In this document: positions 1 through 7,044 of the stretch, in pieces
Layout of the letters: each line of letters starts with the position of its first letter
How positions within the stretch are numbered: position 1 is the first letter of the stretch
NCBI GenBank assembly: GCA_031273445.1
Contig: JAISRV010000356.1
Span: forward strand, 1 to 10,126
Direction: 5' to 3'
Length of the DNA stretch: 10,126 bases
DNA from: Candidatus Adiutrix sp.
GTDB taxonomy: Bacteria; Desulfobacterota; Desulfarculia; Adiutricales; Adiutricaceae
Notes under the pieces: generated by a model
Database searches by the model: none
The model's input: the letters and a program-made list of their open reading frames with translations, nothing else
What the model was told of the DNA's origin: nothing
Made by a program: the position numbers and the translations under genes

Positions 1-1
1 C

Positions 2-628
2 CTGACCGACAGTTTCGCCAAATACCGCTGGTGCACCAACATCATCGGCCCGCAAGGCGGCGGCGCCGTGGAGAATTTGCCTCTGTATCACTTTGAAGCC
101 ATGGGCGAAACCCAAACCAAGATCCCCACCCAGGTGCTTTTGTCGGAAAGGCGGGAGTTCGAGCTGGCCGAAGAGGGTTTTATCGGCCTGACCATGCGCA
201 AAGGCTCGGACAACGCGGCCTTCTTTTCCGCCAACTCGGCCCAGGCCCCGAAGATCTTCCCCAACACCCCGGAAGGCCAGGAGGCCGAAACCAACTTCAA
301 GCTCTCCACCCAATTGCCTTATATGATGATCATGAACCGCTTGGCCCACTACATAAAAGTCATCCAGCGAGAGAACATCGGCTCCTGGAAAGAGCGACAG
401 GATTTGGAAGCCGAGCTGAACAAATGGATCAGCCAATACGTTACGGAAATGGACAACCCCGACCCCACCACACGTTCCAAGCGCCCTTTGCGCATGGCCG
501 CGATAGAGGTCAACGACGTCGAAGGCGACCCGGGCTGGTATTCCGTTTCCCTCAAAGTCCGCCCTCATTTCAAATACATGGGCGCCAATTTTACTTTGTC
601 CCTTGTCGGCAAACTGGACAAGGACTAA
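2..628 (+). CDS. tssC: TssC, T6SS contractile sheath large subunit (C-terminal part, 5' end outside window)
   Basis: TssC (VipB family) forms, with TssB, the cytoplasmic contractile sheath that drives the Hcp tube outward. The frame is open from base 2 with no stop, so the gene enters from upstream. About 208 codons are visible, roughly 40% of the usual ~500 residues. The GTG at 68 is an internal valine: the frame before it already reads typical TssC sequence (FAKYRWCTNIIGPQGGG), continuous with AVENLPLYHFEA after it. Further family hallmarks are KIPTQVLLSERREFELAEEGF, GLTMRKGSDNAAFFSANSAQ, and a C-terminal segment ending in RPHFKYMGANFTLSLVGKLDKD. The N-terminal part, which in other systems carries the ClpV-binding helix, is not visible. 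The stop TAA is followed 32 nt later by hcp. tssB is expected just upstream. Identity is secure. Confidence 0.96.
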   Translation: MTDSFAKYRWCTNIIGPQGGGAVENLPLYHFEAMGETQTKIPTQVLLSERREFELAEEGFIGLTMRKGSDNAAFFSANSAQAPKIFPNTPEGQEAETNFKLSTQLPYMMIMNRLAHYIKVIQRENIGSWKERQDLEAELNKWISQYVTEMDNPDPTTRSKRPLRMAAIEVNDVEGDPGWYSVSLKVRPHFKYMGANFTLSLVGKLDKD

Positions 629-646
629 TCACTCCCAAAGCTTAAG

Positions 647-652
647 AAAGGA
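647..652 (+). promoter_or_regulatory. Ribosome binding site of hcp
   Basis: AAAGGA lies 8 nt before the hcp ATG at 661. It is among the clearest Shine-Dalgarno matches in the window, in keeping with the high synthesis rate needed for a tube protein. Confidence 0.7.
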
Positions 653-660
653 CAGCGAAA

Positions 661-1140
661 ATGGCTTTAACGGCTTACTTGAAGATTACAGGAAAATCCC
701 AGGGCGATATAAAGGGCGACTGCCCCCAGGGCGGCGACAAAAAAGATGCGATCCTTCTTTACGCCATCGACCATTCCGTGGAGATACCCAAAGACACTCA
801 CACGGGTCTGCCGACCGGGCAGAGAATTCACCACCCCTTTATAGTCACCAAGCACAAAGACCAGGCCACGCCTAAATTGTTCAAAGCCTGCTGCACCGGC
901 GAACAGTGCACGGCGACCATCGACCAGTACCGCATCAAAGCCGACGGGACCGAGGAAAAATACTTCACCATTAAGCTGGAAGAGGCCATCATCGTCACTT
1001 TGCGCGAATTCACCCCCCTCACCTTCCTGCCGGAGAACAAAGCCTATAGCGATGTGGAGGAAGTGGCGCTGACCTATTCCAAGATCACCTGGACCTATAA
1101 CGACGGCAACATTGAATATGTCGACAGTTGGAAAGCCTAA
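661..1140 (+). CDS. hcp: Hcp (TssD), T6SS inner-tube protein
   Basis: Hcp forms hexameric rings that stack into the tube propelled by the sheath. It also acts as chaperone and carrier for some effectors. The 159-residue length is typical and the product is a single Hcp domain with no fused effector. Recognisable features are the MALTAYLKITGKSQGDIKG start, the loop EIPKDTHTGLPTGQRIHHPF (residues 41-60), the helix with KLFKACC (72-78), and the C-terminal strand YSKITWTYNDGNIEYVDSWKA (139-159, of which KITWTY is conserved). ATG 661 is chosen for its good ribosome binding site and canonical N-terminus. Four cysteines (C21, C77, C78, C83) seem many for an Hcp. The gene sits between tssC and tssE and is isolated from tssE by a 94-nt spacer with a stem-loop, so its transcript level may differ from that of the downstream genes. 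Confidence 0.96.
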   Translation: MALTAYLKITGKSQGDIKGDCPQGGDKKDAILLYAIDHSVEIPKDTHTGLPTGQRIHHPFIVTKHKDQATPKLFKACCTGEQCTATIDQYRIKADGTEEKYFTIKLEEAIIVTLREFTPLTFLPENKAYSDVEEVALTYSKITWTYNDGNIEYVDSWKA

Positions 1141-1162
1141 AGGCGGCTATTTTTAAAAACCT

Positions 1163-1192
1163 GCCAGGCAAAAATCATATTTTTTGCCTGGC
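1163..1192. repeat. Perfect 12-bp inverted repeat (stem-loop) after hcp
   Basis: GCCAGGCAAAAA (1163-1174) is exactly complementary to TTTTTGCCTGGC (1181-1192), leaving a 6-nt loop. It lies 22 nt after the hcp stop. The U residues sit inside the 3' arm and no U-run follows the stem (next bases TAAGGTCA), so it is not a textbook intrinsic terminator. Plausible roles, by inference, are partial attenuation or protection of the hcp 3' end. No convincing promoter is seen in the remaining bases before tssE. Confidence 0.65.
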
Positions 1193-1234
1193 TAAGGTCA
1201 ACACCGACAAGGCTCCAAGCCAAACGATTTAAAA

Positions 1235-1660
1235 ATGCTAAAAAAAAGACTTCTGGAACGTCTGCGGGATTTGGAACGCGACGCCGGCCCCAGAAGGGCC
1301 AGGCCGACCAATGAAACGATAGATTCCATTCTCCGGCATGTGGGCAAGATATTGAACACCCGGCAGGGCAGCGCCCCTATCGCCCCTGATTTCGGCATAC
1401 CGGATTTCACCGACCTGGCCATCTCTTTCAGCCAGGATTCCATTCCCGATATAGAAGAGGCTCTGCGCCAGGTAATTTCCAAATACGAACCCCGTCTGGC
1501 CGACGTTAAAATCGGCTTTGATCCGCAGTCCGACCTCCGCTCGGCCATAGCTTTCAAACTGGAAGGGCGCGTAGAGTTCGGAGAAAAGGTCATGCCGGTT
1601 ATTTTCGAGACTTTGCTGACCGCCGACGGCCGCCTGGCCGTAAGAGAAGAGGCCCTTTAA
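1235..1660 (+). CDS. tssE: TssE, gp25-like baseplate protein
   Basis: TssE is a baseplate wedge component related to phage T4 gp25 that helps start sheath polymerisation. The 141-residue length fits the family. Visible features are the N-terminal LLERLRDLERD (residues 6-16), the segment LNTRQGSAPIAPDFGIPDF (40-58), and the gp25 signature YEPRLADVKI (84-93) with the conserved E85-P86-R87. The ATG at 1235 gives the usual short leader before LLERL. Its ribosome binding site is weak: only an AAGG about 22 nt upstream, so initiation here may be inefficient. The TAA stop is followed 4 nt later by the tssF GTG. The gene starts the tightly packed baseplate block. Confidence 0.93.
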   Translation: MLKKRLLERLRDLERDAGPRRARPTNETIDSILRHVGKILNTRQGSAPIAPDFGIPDFTDLAISFSQDSIPDIEEALRQVISKYEPRLADVKIGFDPQSDLRSAIAFKLEGRVEFGEKVMPVIFETLLTADGRLAVREEAL

Positions 1661-1664
1661 TACG

Positions 1665-3389
1665 GTGATAGATCAATACTATCAGAGAGAGCTGACCAAG
1701 CTGAGGGATCTGGGCGCTGAATTCGCCCGGCTTCATCCGGCCCTGGCGCCGCTTTTGACCGGGCAGTCCTCCGACCCGGACGTCGAGAGAATCCTTGAAG
1801 GCGCCGCTTTCCTCACGGGCCTGATGCACCAGCGTCTTGACAACGATTTCCCGGAAATAATCCAGAGCCTCTTTCAGTTGATTTATCCCCATTACCTGAA
1901 ACCTCTGCCTTCGGCCGTCATGATCCATTTCACGCCCAAACGGGGTCTGATGGAACGGCTGACCGTTCCGGCGGGCACGGCTTTGGATTCGATCAAGCTT
2001 GACGGGGAAAGCTGCACTTTCACCACCTCGTCCAGCTTTGAGCTGATGCCGCTGGCCATTAACGAAGTCAATTTCGCCGCCGGCCCGGGCCGCCGATCCA
2101 TTTTGACGCTGAACTTCAAAAGCTCCGGGCCGACCCTGGACCTCCTGGACATGCCCTCTCTGCGGATTTATCTGGCCGGGGACATCAATTCGGCCATGCA
2201 GCGCTATTTTTATTTCTTCACCAGGCTGAAGGAAATCAGCCTGCGGCCCAAAACCGGCGGCTCGGCCCGGCTATTGCCCAAAAACTGCCTGAAACCCGTC
2301 GGCTTCGGCGAAAATGAAGGCCTGTTGCCGTATCCGGAACGCTCCTTTCCCGGCTACCGGCTGCTTCAGGAATATTTTATCCTGCCCGAAAAATTTTTGT
2401 TTCTGGAGATCGCCGGGCTGGACGGCTGGACCGAACGCGGAACGGGAACCGAGTTCGCCCTGGATTTCGCCTTCGACAATCTGGCCGTTGAAGACGTGGC
2501 CATGAAGAAAGAGCACTTTCTGCTGCACGTCGCCCCGGCCATCAACCTCTTTCCCCAGGACGCCGACCCGATTCTTCTCGATCACCGCCAGCCGGACTAT
2601 AAGGTGCGGGTTTCCGGCGGCCGCCAGCACCGGGTGGTGCACAGCGTTTTATCGGTGCACGGGCTGGTGCACAACACTCTGGAGACCTTCGAATATCTGC
2701 CTTTTGAAATGTTTAATCCCCAGGCCAAAGCCCGCCCGGTCTATTCCCTGCGCTATGATCTTTCGCCCCTGGACGGCGACGCCGAACTGGCCCTGACCGT
2801 GGCCTATCCGGCCTCTCTGCCCACCCAGACCGAGACCCTGTCTCTCAAAACACTTTGCACCAACGGCTCGCGGCCGGAGTCGCTCCGGGCCGGCGACGTG
2901 AGGGCGCCCACCGACACTTCCCCGGCCTTGGCCGACTTCGCCAACATCAAGCCGCCCACGGCCCCCTCGGCGCCGCCGCTGGGCCACAATCTCCTGTGGC
3001 GGCTGTTGTCCCATCTTTTCCTGAACTATTTGTCGGTGGCCAATGCCGAAAATTTGCGGGCCATGCTTAAGCTCTATGTTTTTTCGAACACCAGAGACAA
3101 AATCCAGGCCGCGGCCAATTCAAAAAGGGTGGAAGCCATTGCGGACATGAAAGTTGAAAACTGCCAGCGTTTTCTCAGAGGCCGGCTGCACCGGGGGCGG
3201 CATATCGACATGACGCTCGACCTGCAGGGTTTTTCCGGGGCCGGCGACATGTATTTGTTCGGCTCGGTTCTAGACCGTTTTCTGGCCGGCTACGCCAGCA
3301 TCAACACCTTCACGCGTCTGACCGTCAGCGACAACATGAAAGAGAACCGTATCTCATGGCCGGAAAAACTGGGCGACAGATTCCTGTAA
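1665..3389 (+). CDS. tssF: TssF, baseplate protein (VasA/ImpG family)
   Basis: TssF and TssG build the baseplate wedge (TssF2-TssG) that binds TssK and the VgrG hub. The product is 574 residues, close to the family norm. The N-terminus (IDQYYQRELTKLRDLGAEFARLHP) and LDNDFPEIIQSLFQLIYPHYL are diagnostic. Further on are the loop PPTAPSAPPLG running into LLWRLLSHLFLNYLSV (about residues 430-456) and the C-terminal GFSGAGDMYLFGSVLDRFL (522-540) followed by SINTFTRLTV. The start is a GTG at 1665, 4 nt after the tssE stop. A purine-rich GAAGAGG about 12 nt upstream (1646-1652) can serve as ribosome binding site, and translational coupling to tssE is likely. The 3' end overlaps tssG. It is full length with no sign of frameshift. 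Confidence 0.95.
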   Translation: MIDQYYQRELTKLRDLGAEFARLHPALAPLLTGQSSDPDVERILEGAAFLTGLMHQRLDNDFPEIIQSLFQLIYPHYLKPLPSAVMIHFTPKRGLMERLTVPAGTALDSIKLDGESCTFTTSSSFELMPLAINEVNFAAGPGRRSILTLNFKSSGPTLDLLDMPSLRIYLAGDINSAMQRYFYFFTRLKEISLRPKTGGSARLLPKNCLKPVGFGENEGLLPYPERSFPGYRLLQEYFILPEKFLFLEIAGLDGWTERGTGTEFALDFAFDNLAVEDVAMKKEHFLLHVAPAINLFPQDADPILLDHRQPDYKVRVSGGRQHRVVHSVLSVHGLVHNTLETFEYLPFEMFNPQAKARPVYSLRYDLSPLDGDAELALTVAYPASLPTQTETLSLKTLCTNGSRPESLRAGDVRAPTDTSPALADFANIKPPTAPSAPPLGHNLLWRLLSHLFLNYLSVANAENLRAMLKLYVFSNTRDKIQAAANSKRVEAIADMKVENCQRFLRGRLHRGRHIDMTLDLQGFSGAGDMYLFGSVLDRFLAGYASINTFTRLTVSDNMKENRISWPEKLGDRFL

Positions 3390-4387
3390 TGGATCTTCTG
3401 GCCGAAGCCCCCCGGGAATTCGCCTTTATTCAGGCGGTGCGGCTTTTGGCCCACCAGTATCTGCGGAACAATAAAGAGGGCGATTTTTTCGTCGATTTTC
3501 TGCGGGTCAGGGCTGATTTGAGTTTGGGCTTTCCTGAAAGCGATCTGAAGGATCTGGAATACCTGCCGAAAGGCGCGGCCCAGGCCGAGGCCCGGCAGGC
3601 CCGGCTGACGGCCACTTTTTTCGGCCTGTACGGCGCTTCCTCGCCGTTGCCGACTTTTTACACCGAAGAGCTTCTGGAAGAGCGGTCCGAAGACGAAAGC
3701 GTTCAGCGCGATTTTATGGACATTCCCGGCCAGGCCCTGTTCGCGCTGTATCTGGCCGAGTTTTTCCGCCACCGGCTCATGGACAAAGTGGTCAGTCTGA
3801 ACCGGACCGACGAGCTGGAAAGACTGTTTTGCCTGGCCGGCCTGGGGCACCCGGAAATCAGGGCTCTTTTCGAGGAGCCCGGCATTTTTATAAGGGCGGC
3901 CGGCCTGATGAGCCAGTTCCCCCGTTCGGCGGCCGGTCTGCGCTGCATTCTGCGCGACCGTTTCAACTCGGGAGCGACCGTGGATCAGTGCATCGCCGAC
4001 AGGCCGCCCATTCCGCCCGATCAGCGTTGCCGCCTGGGGGAGATCAACTGCGCCCTGGGGGAAGACGCCCGCCTGGGCTCCGTGACGGACGACTGCCTGG
4101 GCCGAATACGGATCACCCTCCGCGATCTGGACCTGAAGACCTTTCAGGTTTTGTGCCCCGGCGACAATGGTTATAAAAAGATGAAGACGCTGGTTAATTT
4201 TTACTGCGCCGACCCTTTGGATTTCGACCTGATTCTGACGGTGAAAGAGGGGGAAGGTTTTTTTGCCCGCTTGGGGGAAGCCGAATACTCCCGCCTGGGC
4301 ATGGGCGCCTGGCTGGGCCGGGGGCCTCTGGAAAACGGCCGGGCCTTTTTCCCGGCCCGACCTAATTGTCGGCAGGAGAGATCATGA
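3356..4387 (+). CDS. tssG: TssG, baseplate protein (VasB/ImpH family)
   Basis: TssG is the partner of TssF in the baseplate wedge and binds TssK. The product is 343 residues from ATG 3356. Family features are the N-terminal LLAEAPREFAFIQAVRLLA (residues 14-32), the motif LYGASSPLPTFYTEEL (91-106), FMDIPGQALFALYLAEFFRHR near 120-140, and the C-terminal RLGMGAWLGRG (313-323). The 3356 start overlaps tssF by 34 nt and supplies the short basic leader usual in TssG; AAGAGA lies about 11 nt upstream. An alternative ATG at 3389 overlaps the tssF stop by one base (TAATG) and would give 332 residues, but it lacks a ribosome binding site. The TGA stop overlaps the tssH ATG (ATGA). A 7-bp GC hairpin lies in the last 20 codons. 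Confidence 0.94.
   Translation: MAGKTGRQIPVMDLLAEAPREFAFIQAVRLLAHQYLRNNKEGDFFVDFLRVRADLSLGFPESDLKDLEYLPKGAAQAEARQARLTATFFGLYGASSPLPTFYTEELLEERSEDESVQRDFMDIPGQALFALYLAEFFRHRLMDKVVSLNRTDELERLFCLAGLGHPEIRALFEEPGIFIRAAGLMSQFPRSAAGLRCILRDRFNSGATVDQCIADRPPIPPDQRCRLGEINCALGEDARLGSVTDDCLGRIRITLRDLDLKTFQVLCPGDNGYKKMKTLVNFYCADPLDFDLILTVKEGEGFFARLGEAEYSRLGMGAWLGRGPLENGRAFFPARPNCRQERS
4337..4357. repeat. Short GC inverted repeat at the 3' end of tssG
   Basis: GGCCGGG (4337-4343) pairs with CCCGGCC (4351-4357) around a CCTTTTT loop. It ends 16 nt before the tssH ribosome binding site and lies within the tssG coding sequence. In DNA this GC-rich such a hairpin can arise by chance, so function is uncertain. 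Confidence 0.35.
4374..4378 (+). promoter_or_regulatory. Ribosome binding site deciding the tssH start
   Basis: AGGAG lies 5 nt before ATG 4384. It supports that ATG over the in-frame TTG at 4366, which lies upstream of this site and would add six residues. Confidence 0.75.
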
Positions 4388-7044
4388 TTGGTTCCGACAT
4401 TAAAGCTCTGATCGGCAAATGCAACAGTTTCTGCACCCAGGCCCTTTTCGACGCCGCCGGGCTGGCCGTCAACCGCACCAACTACGAAGTGGCGGCGGAG
4501 CATTTTCTCCTGAAATGCCTGGAGAATTCCGACTGCGACATGTCCGTATGTCTGGCTCGGAATCAGGTGGACCGGGCGGAGGTCATCCAGCGCCTGAACG
4601 CGGCCCTGGAAGGTTTTCGCCGCGGCAATTCAGCCCGGCCGGCTTTTTCCCCGGTGTTGCTGGAACTGCTGGAAGCGGCCTGGATTCTGGCGTCGGTCGA
4701 TCTGGGACTGGGCGTCATCCGCTCCGGGGCGGTTCTTCTGGCCTATCTCAAGCGGCCGGGCCTTTATTCCCAGGGCGGCCAGGCGCAGGAGCTGAGCCGG
4801 ATATCAAAAGACGATCTGGAGAAAAATTTTAGGGATATCGCGGCCCGGTCGACGGAAGACGGCGGGGCCGAGTCTCCGCAAAGGGCGGAAGAGACGGCCG
4901 CCGCCGGCGGGGGCGAAAGCTTCACGGCCAAATTCTGCGAAGATTTCACGGCCAAAGCCCGCGGGGGCAAGCTTGACCCGGTTTTCGGCCGCAATGAGGA
5001 AATCCGGTCCATAATCAATATTCTGGCCCGCCGCCGCAAGAACAACCCCATCTTGGTCGGCGAACCCGGCGTGGGCAAGACCGCGGTCATTGAAGGGCTG
5101 GCCATGCGCATCATTGAAGACGATGTGCCGGAAGTGCTTAAGGGAGTGACCCTCTTGGGCCTGGATATGGGTCTTCTGGAGGCCGGGGCCAGCGTCAAAG
5201 GCGAATTTGAGCGCCGCCTCAAAGGGATCATTGATGAAATAAAGGCCAGCCTCAAGCCCATTGTCCTGTTCATAGACGAAGCTCACATGCTGGTGGGGGC
5301 CGGCGGGACGGCCGGGGGCTCGGACGCGGCCAACCTTTTAAAGCCCGCCTTGGCCCGGGGCGAGTTGAAAACCTGCGCGGCCACCACCTGGAAGGAATAT
5401 AAAAAATATTTCGAAAAAGACCAGGCCCTGGCCCGGCGCTTTCAGCTGGTGACTCTGGACGAGCCTTCCCCGGCCACCGCCGCCCTTATATTAAGAGGCC
5501 TGAGAGACAGCTACGAAGCCAGCCATCAGGTCGTCATCCTCGACGAAGCCCTGGAGGCGGCGGCTGAATTGTCCAGCCGCTACATCAGCGGGCGTTTTCT
5601 GCCGGACAAAGCCGTCGACGTGCTGGATACGGCCTGCGCCAGGGTCAAGGTGGGTCTGGCCGCGCCCCCGGCCCCGCTGGAAGACGTGATCAGGCAGGGC
5701 CAGGCGGCGGCAAGAGAGCTGGGCGGTCTTAAGCGGGATCAGGAAAACGGCGCGCCGATCGACCCTGACCGCCTGGAAGCCCTGGCCGCGGAGGCGGCCG
5801 GGCTGGCTGAGACCCAAAACCGTCTGACTGAAAAATGGGCCAGGGAAAAGGCCGTCGTCCAGGCTTTGCTGGCGGCGCGCGCCGCCTATCGTGAAGCCGC
5901 GGAAGCCGCGGAAAAAGCGCCCGACCCCGAGGCCGCGGCCGCCGCGGAGAAAGCCCGGGCCGAAATGATCAAAGCCCAGGCCGAACACCAGGCCCTGGGC
6001 GCCGCGGAAGGCGGCGCGCTCATCGACGTTGAAATCACCGCCGATGTGGTGGCCAAGGTGGTCTCCGACTGGACGGGCATCCCCGTGGGCAAGATCGCCC
6101 GGGAGCAGGCCGGGCTGATGGCCGACCTGGAAAACAGGCTGGCGGCGCGCATTAAGGGCCAGGATCAGGCCATAGCCGCGCTGGCCGAGACCTTGAAAGC
6201 CTCCAGGGCCGGGCTGCGGGACCCGGCCCAACCTCTGGGCGTCTTTCTGCTGGTCGGCCCCTCCGGGGTCGGCAAGACCGAAACCGGCCTGGCTCTGGCC
6301 GATATCCTGTTCGGCGATGAATCCAGCGTGGTGACCCTCAATATGAGCGAATTCCAGGAAAAGCACACCGTCTCCCGTCTGGTGGGCTCGCCGCCCGGCT
6401 ACGTCGGCTACGGCGAAGGCGGCCTTCTGACCGAAGCCGTGCGCCAGAAGCCCTATTGCGTGATTCTTCTTGATGAAGCGGAAAAGGCTCACCTGGACGT
6501 GATGAATCTGTTTTATCAGGTCTTCGACAAGGGCATGCTGACCGACGGCGAGGGGAAAAAGATCAGCTTCCGCAACGCCATCATTCTTTTGACCTCCAAT
6601 CTGGCCGCTGAAGTCATCGAAGACTGTTTCCGCCAGGGTCTGAAGCCCGACCTGGCGGAACTGACCGAAACCATCCGCCCGCGTCTGTCGGCCTATTTCA
6701 AGCCGGCCCTCCTGGCCCGCATGAACATAGTGCCTTATCACAGCCTGGACGGCGAGGCTCTGGCCCGCATCGCCCGGCTCAAGCTTGATCTTCTGGCCGG
6801 CCGGATCAGGCGCAACAACAAGGCCGAACTTAAATACAGCCAGGCCGTGGTCGAGGCCGTGGTCGAGCGCTGCCGCGACGCGGAAACCGGGGCCCGGAAC
6901 ATAGACTATGTTCTGGCGGCCAATGTCCTGCCGCAAATGGCCAGAGAGATATTGACCCGCATGTCCTCCGACGAGAACCTGCCGCCGGCGCTGAGCCTGG
7001 ACGTCGCCGAAGACGGCGGCTTCAGTTTGTCCTTTGAGGCCTGA
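4384..7044 (+). CDS. clpV: TssH (ClpV), AAA+ ATPase that recycles the T6SS sheath
   Basis: ClpV is a hexameric Hsp100/ClpB-family unfoldase that extracts TssC from contracted sheaths. The product is 886 residues with two complete AAA+ modules. An N-terminal ClpV-type domain covers about residues 1-150, then a linker. D1 has Walker A GEPGVGKT (226-233, K232), the pore loop GASVKGEFERRLK and Walker B IDEAH (297-301). An Ala/Glu-rich, probably coiled middle segment spans about 420-546. D2 has Walker A GPSGVGKT (625-632, K631), Walker B LLDEAEKAH (D697, E698), pore segment SPPGYVGYGEGG, sensor region LLTSNLA and FKPALLARM. ASVKGEFE and the T6SS context separate it from ClpB. ATG 4384 has AGGAG 5 nt upstream and overlaps the tssG stop. 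The TGA stop overlaps the tssJ ATG by one base. All catalytic residues I can check are intact. Confidence 0.97.
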   Translation: MIGSDIKALIGKCNSFCTQALFDAAGLAVNRTNYEVAAEHFLLKCLENSDCDMSVCLARNQVDRAEVIQRLNAALEGFRRGNSARPAFSPVLLELLEAAWILASVDLGLGVIRSGAVLLAYLKRPGLYSQGGQAQELSRISKDDLEKNFRDIAARSTEDGGAESPQRAEETAAAGGGESFTAKFCEDFTAKARGGKLDPVFGRNEEIRSIINILARRRKNNPILVGEPGVGKTAVIEGLAMRIIEDDVPEVLKGVTLLGLDMGLLEAGASVKGEFERRLKGIIDEIKASLKPIVLFIDEAHMLVGAGGTAGGSDAANLLKPALARGELKTCAATTWKEYKKYFEKDQALARRFQLVTLDEPSPATAALILRGLRDSYEASHQVVILDEALEAAAELSSRYISGRFLPDKAVDVLDTACARVKVGLAAPPAPLEDVIRQGQAAARELGGLKRDQENGAPIDPDRLEALAAEAAGLAETQNRLTEKWAREKAVVQALLAARAAYREAAEAAEKAPDPEAAAAAEKARAEMIKAQAEHQALGAAEGGALIDVEITADVVAKVVSDWTGIPVGKIAREQAGLMADLENRLAARIKGQDQAIAALAETLKASRAGLRDPAQPLGVFLLVGPSGVGKTETGLALADILFGDESSVVTLNMSEFQEKHTVSRLVGSPPGYVGYGEGGLLTEAVRQKPYCVILLDEAEKAHLDVMNLFYQVFDKGMLTDGEGKKISFRNAIILLTSNLAAEVIEDCFRQGLKPDLAELTETIRPRLSAYFKPALLARMNIVPYHSLDGEALARIARLKLDLLAGRIRRNNKAELKYSQAVVEAVVERCRDAETGARNIDYVLAANVLPQMAREILTRMSSDENLPPALSLDVAEDGGFSLSFEA

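Noticed and set aside
68..70. GTG at 68 as start of a short independent gene
   Set aside because: The frame is open upstream to base 2 and reads conserved TssC sequence across this codon, so it is an internal valine.
1150..1192. Intrinsic transcription terminator after hcp
   Set aside because: The stem-loop is real but no U-run follows the 3' arm, and the following gene belongs to the same functional operon. It is kept only as an inverted repeat.
1193..1234. Internal promoter ahead of tssE
   Set aside because: No convincing -35/-10 pair or sigma-54 type GG-N10-GC element could be found. The AT-rich bases near 1226-1235 alone are not enough.
4366..4368. TTG at 4366 as the clpV start
   Set aside because: It lies upstream of the AGGAG site at 4374-4378, which is correctly spaced for ATG 4384. 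ATG 4384 also overlaps the tssG stop in the usual ATGA form.
5491..6936. Long minus-strand open frame (481 codons) opposite clpV
   Set aside because: It is the complement of a high-GC coding region with strong third-position GC bias. The translation is Gly/Gln/Arg/His-rich with no recognisable domain, and the plus-strand gene is certain.
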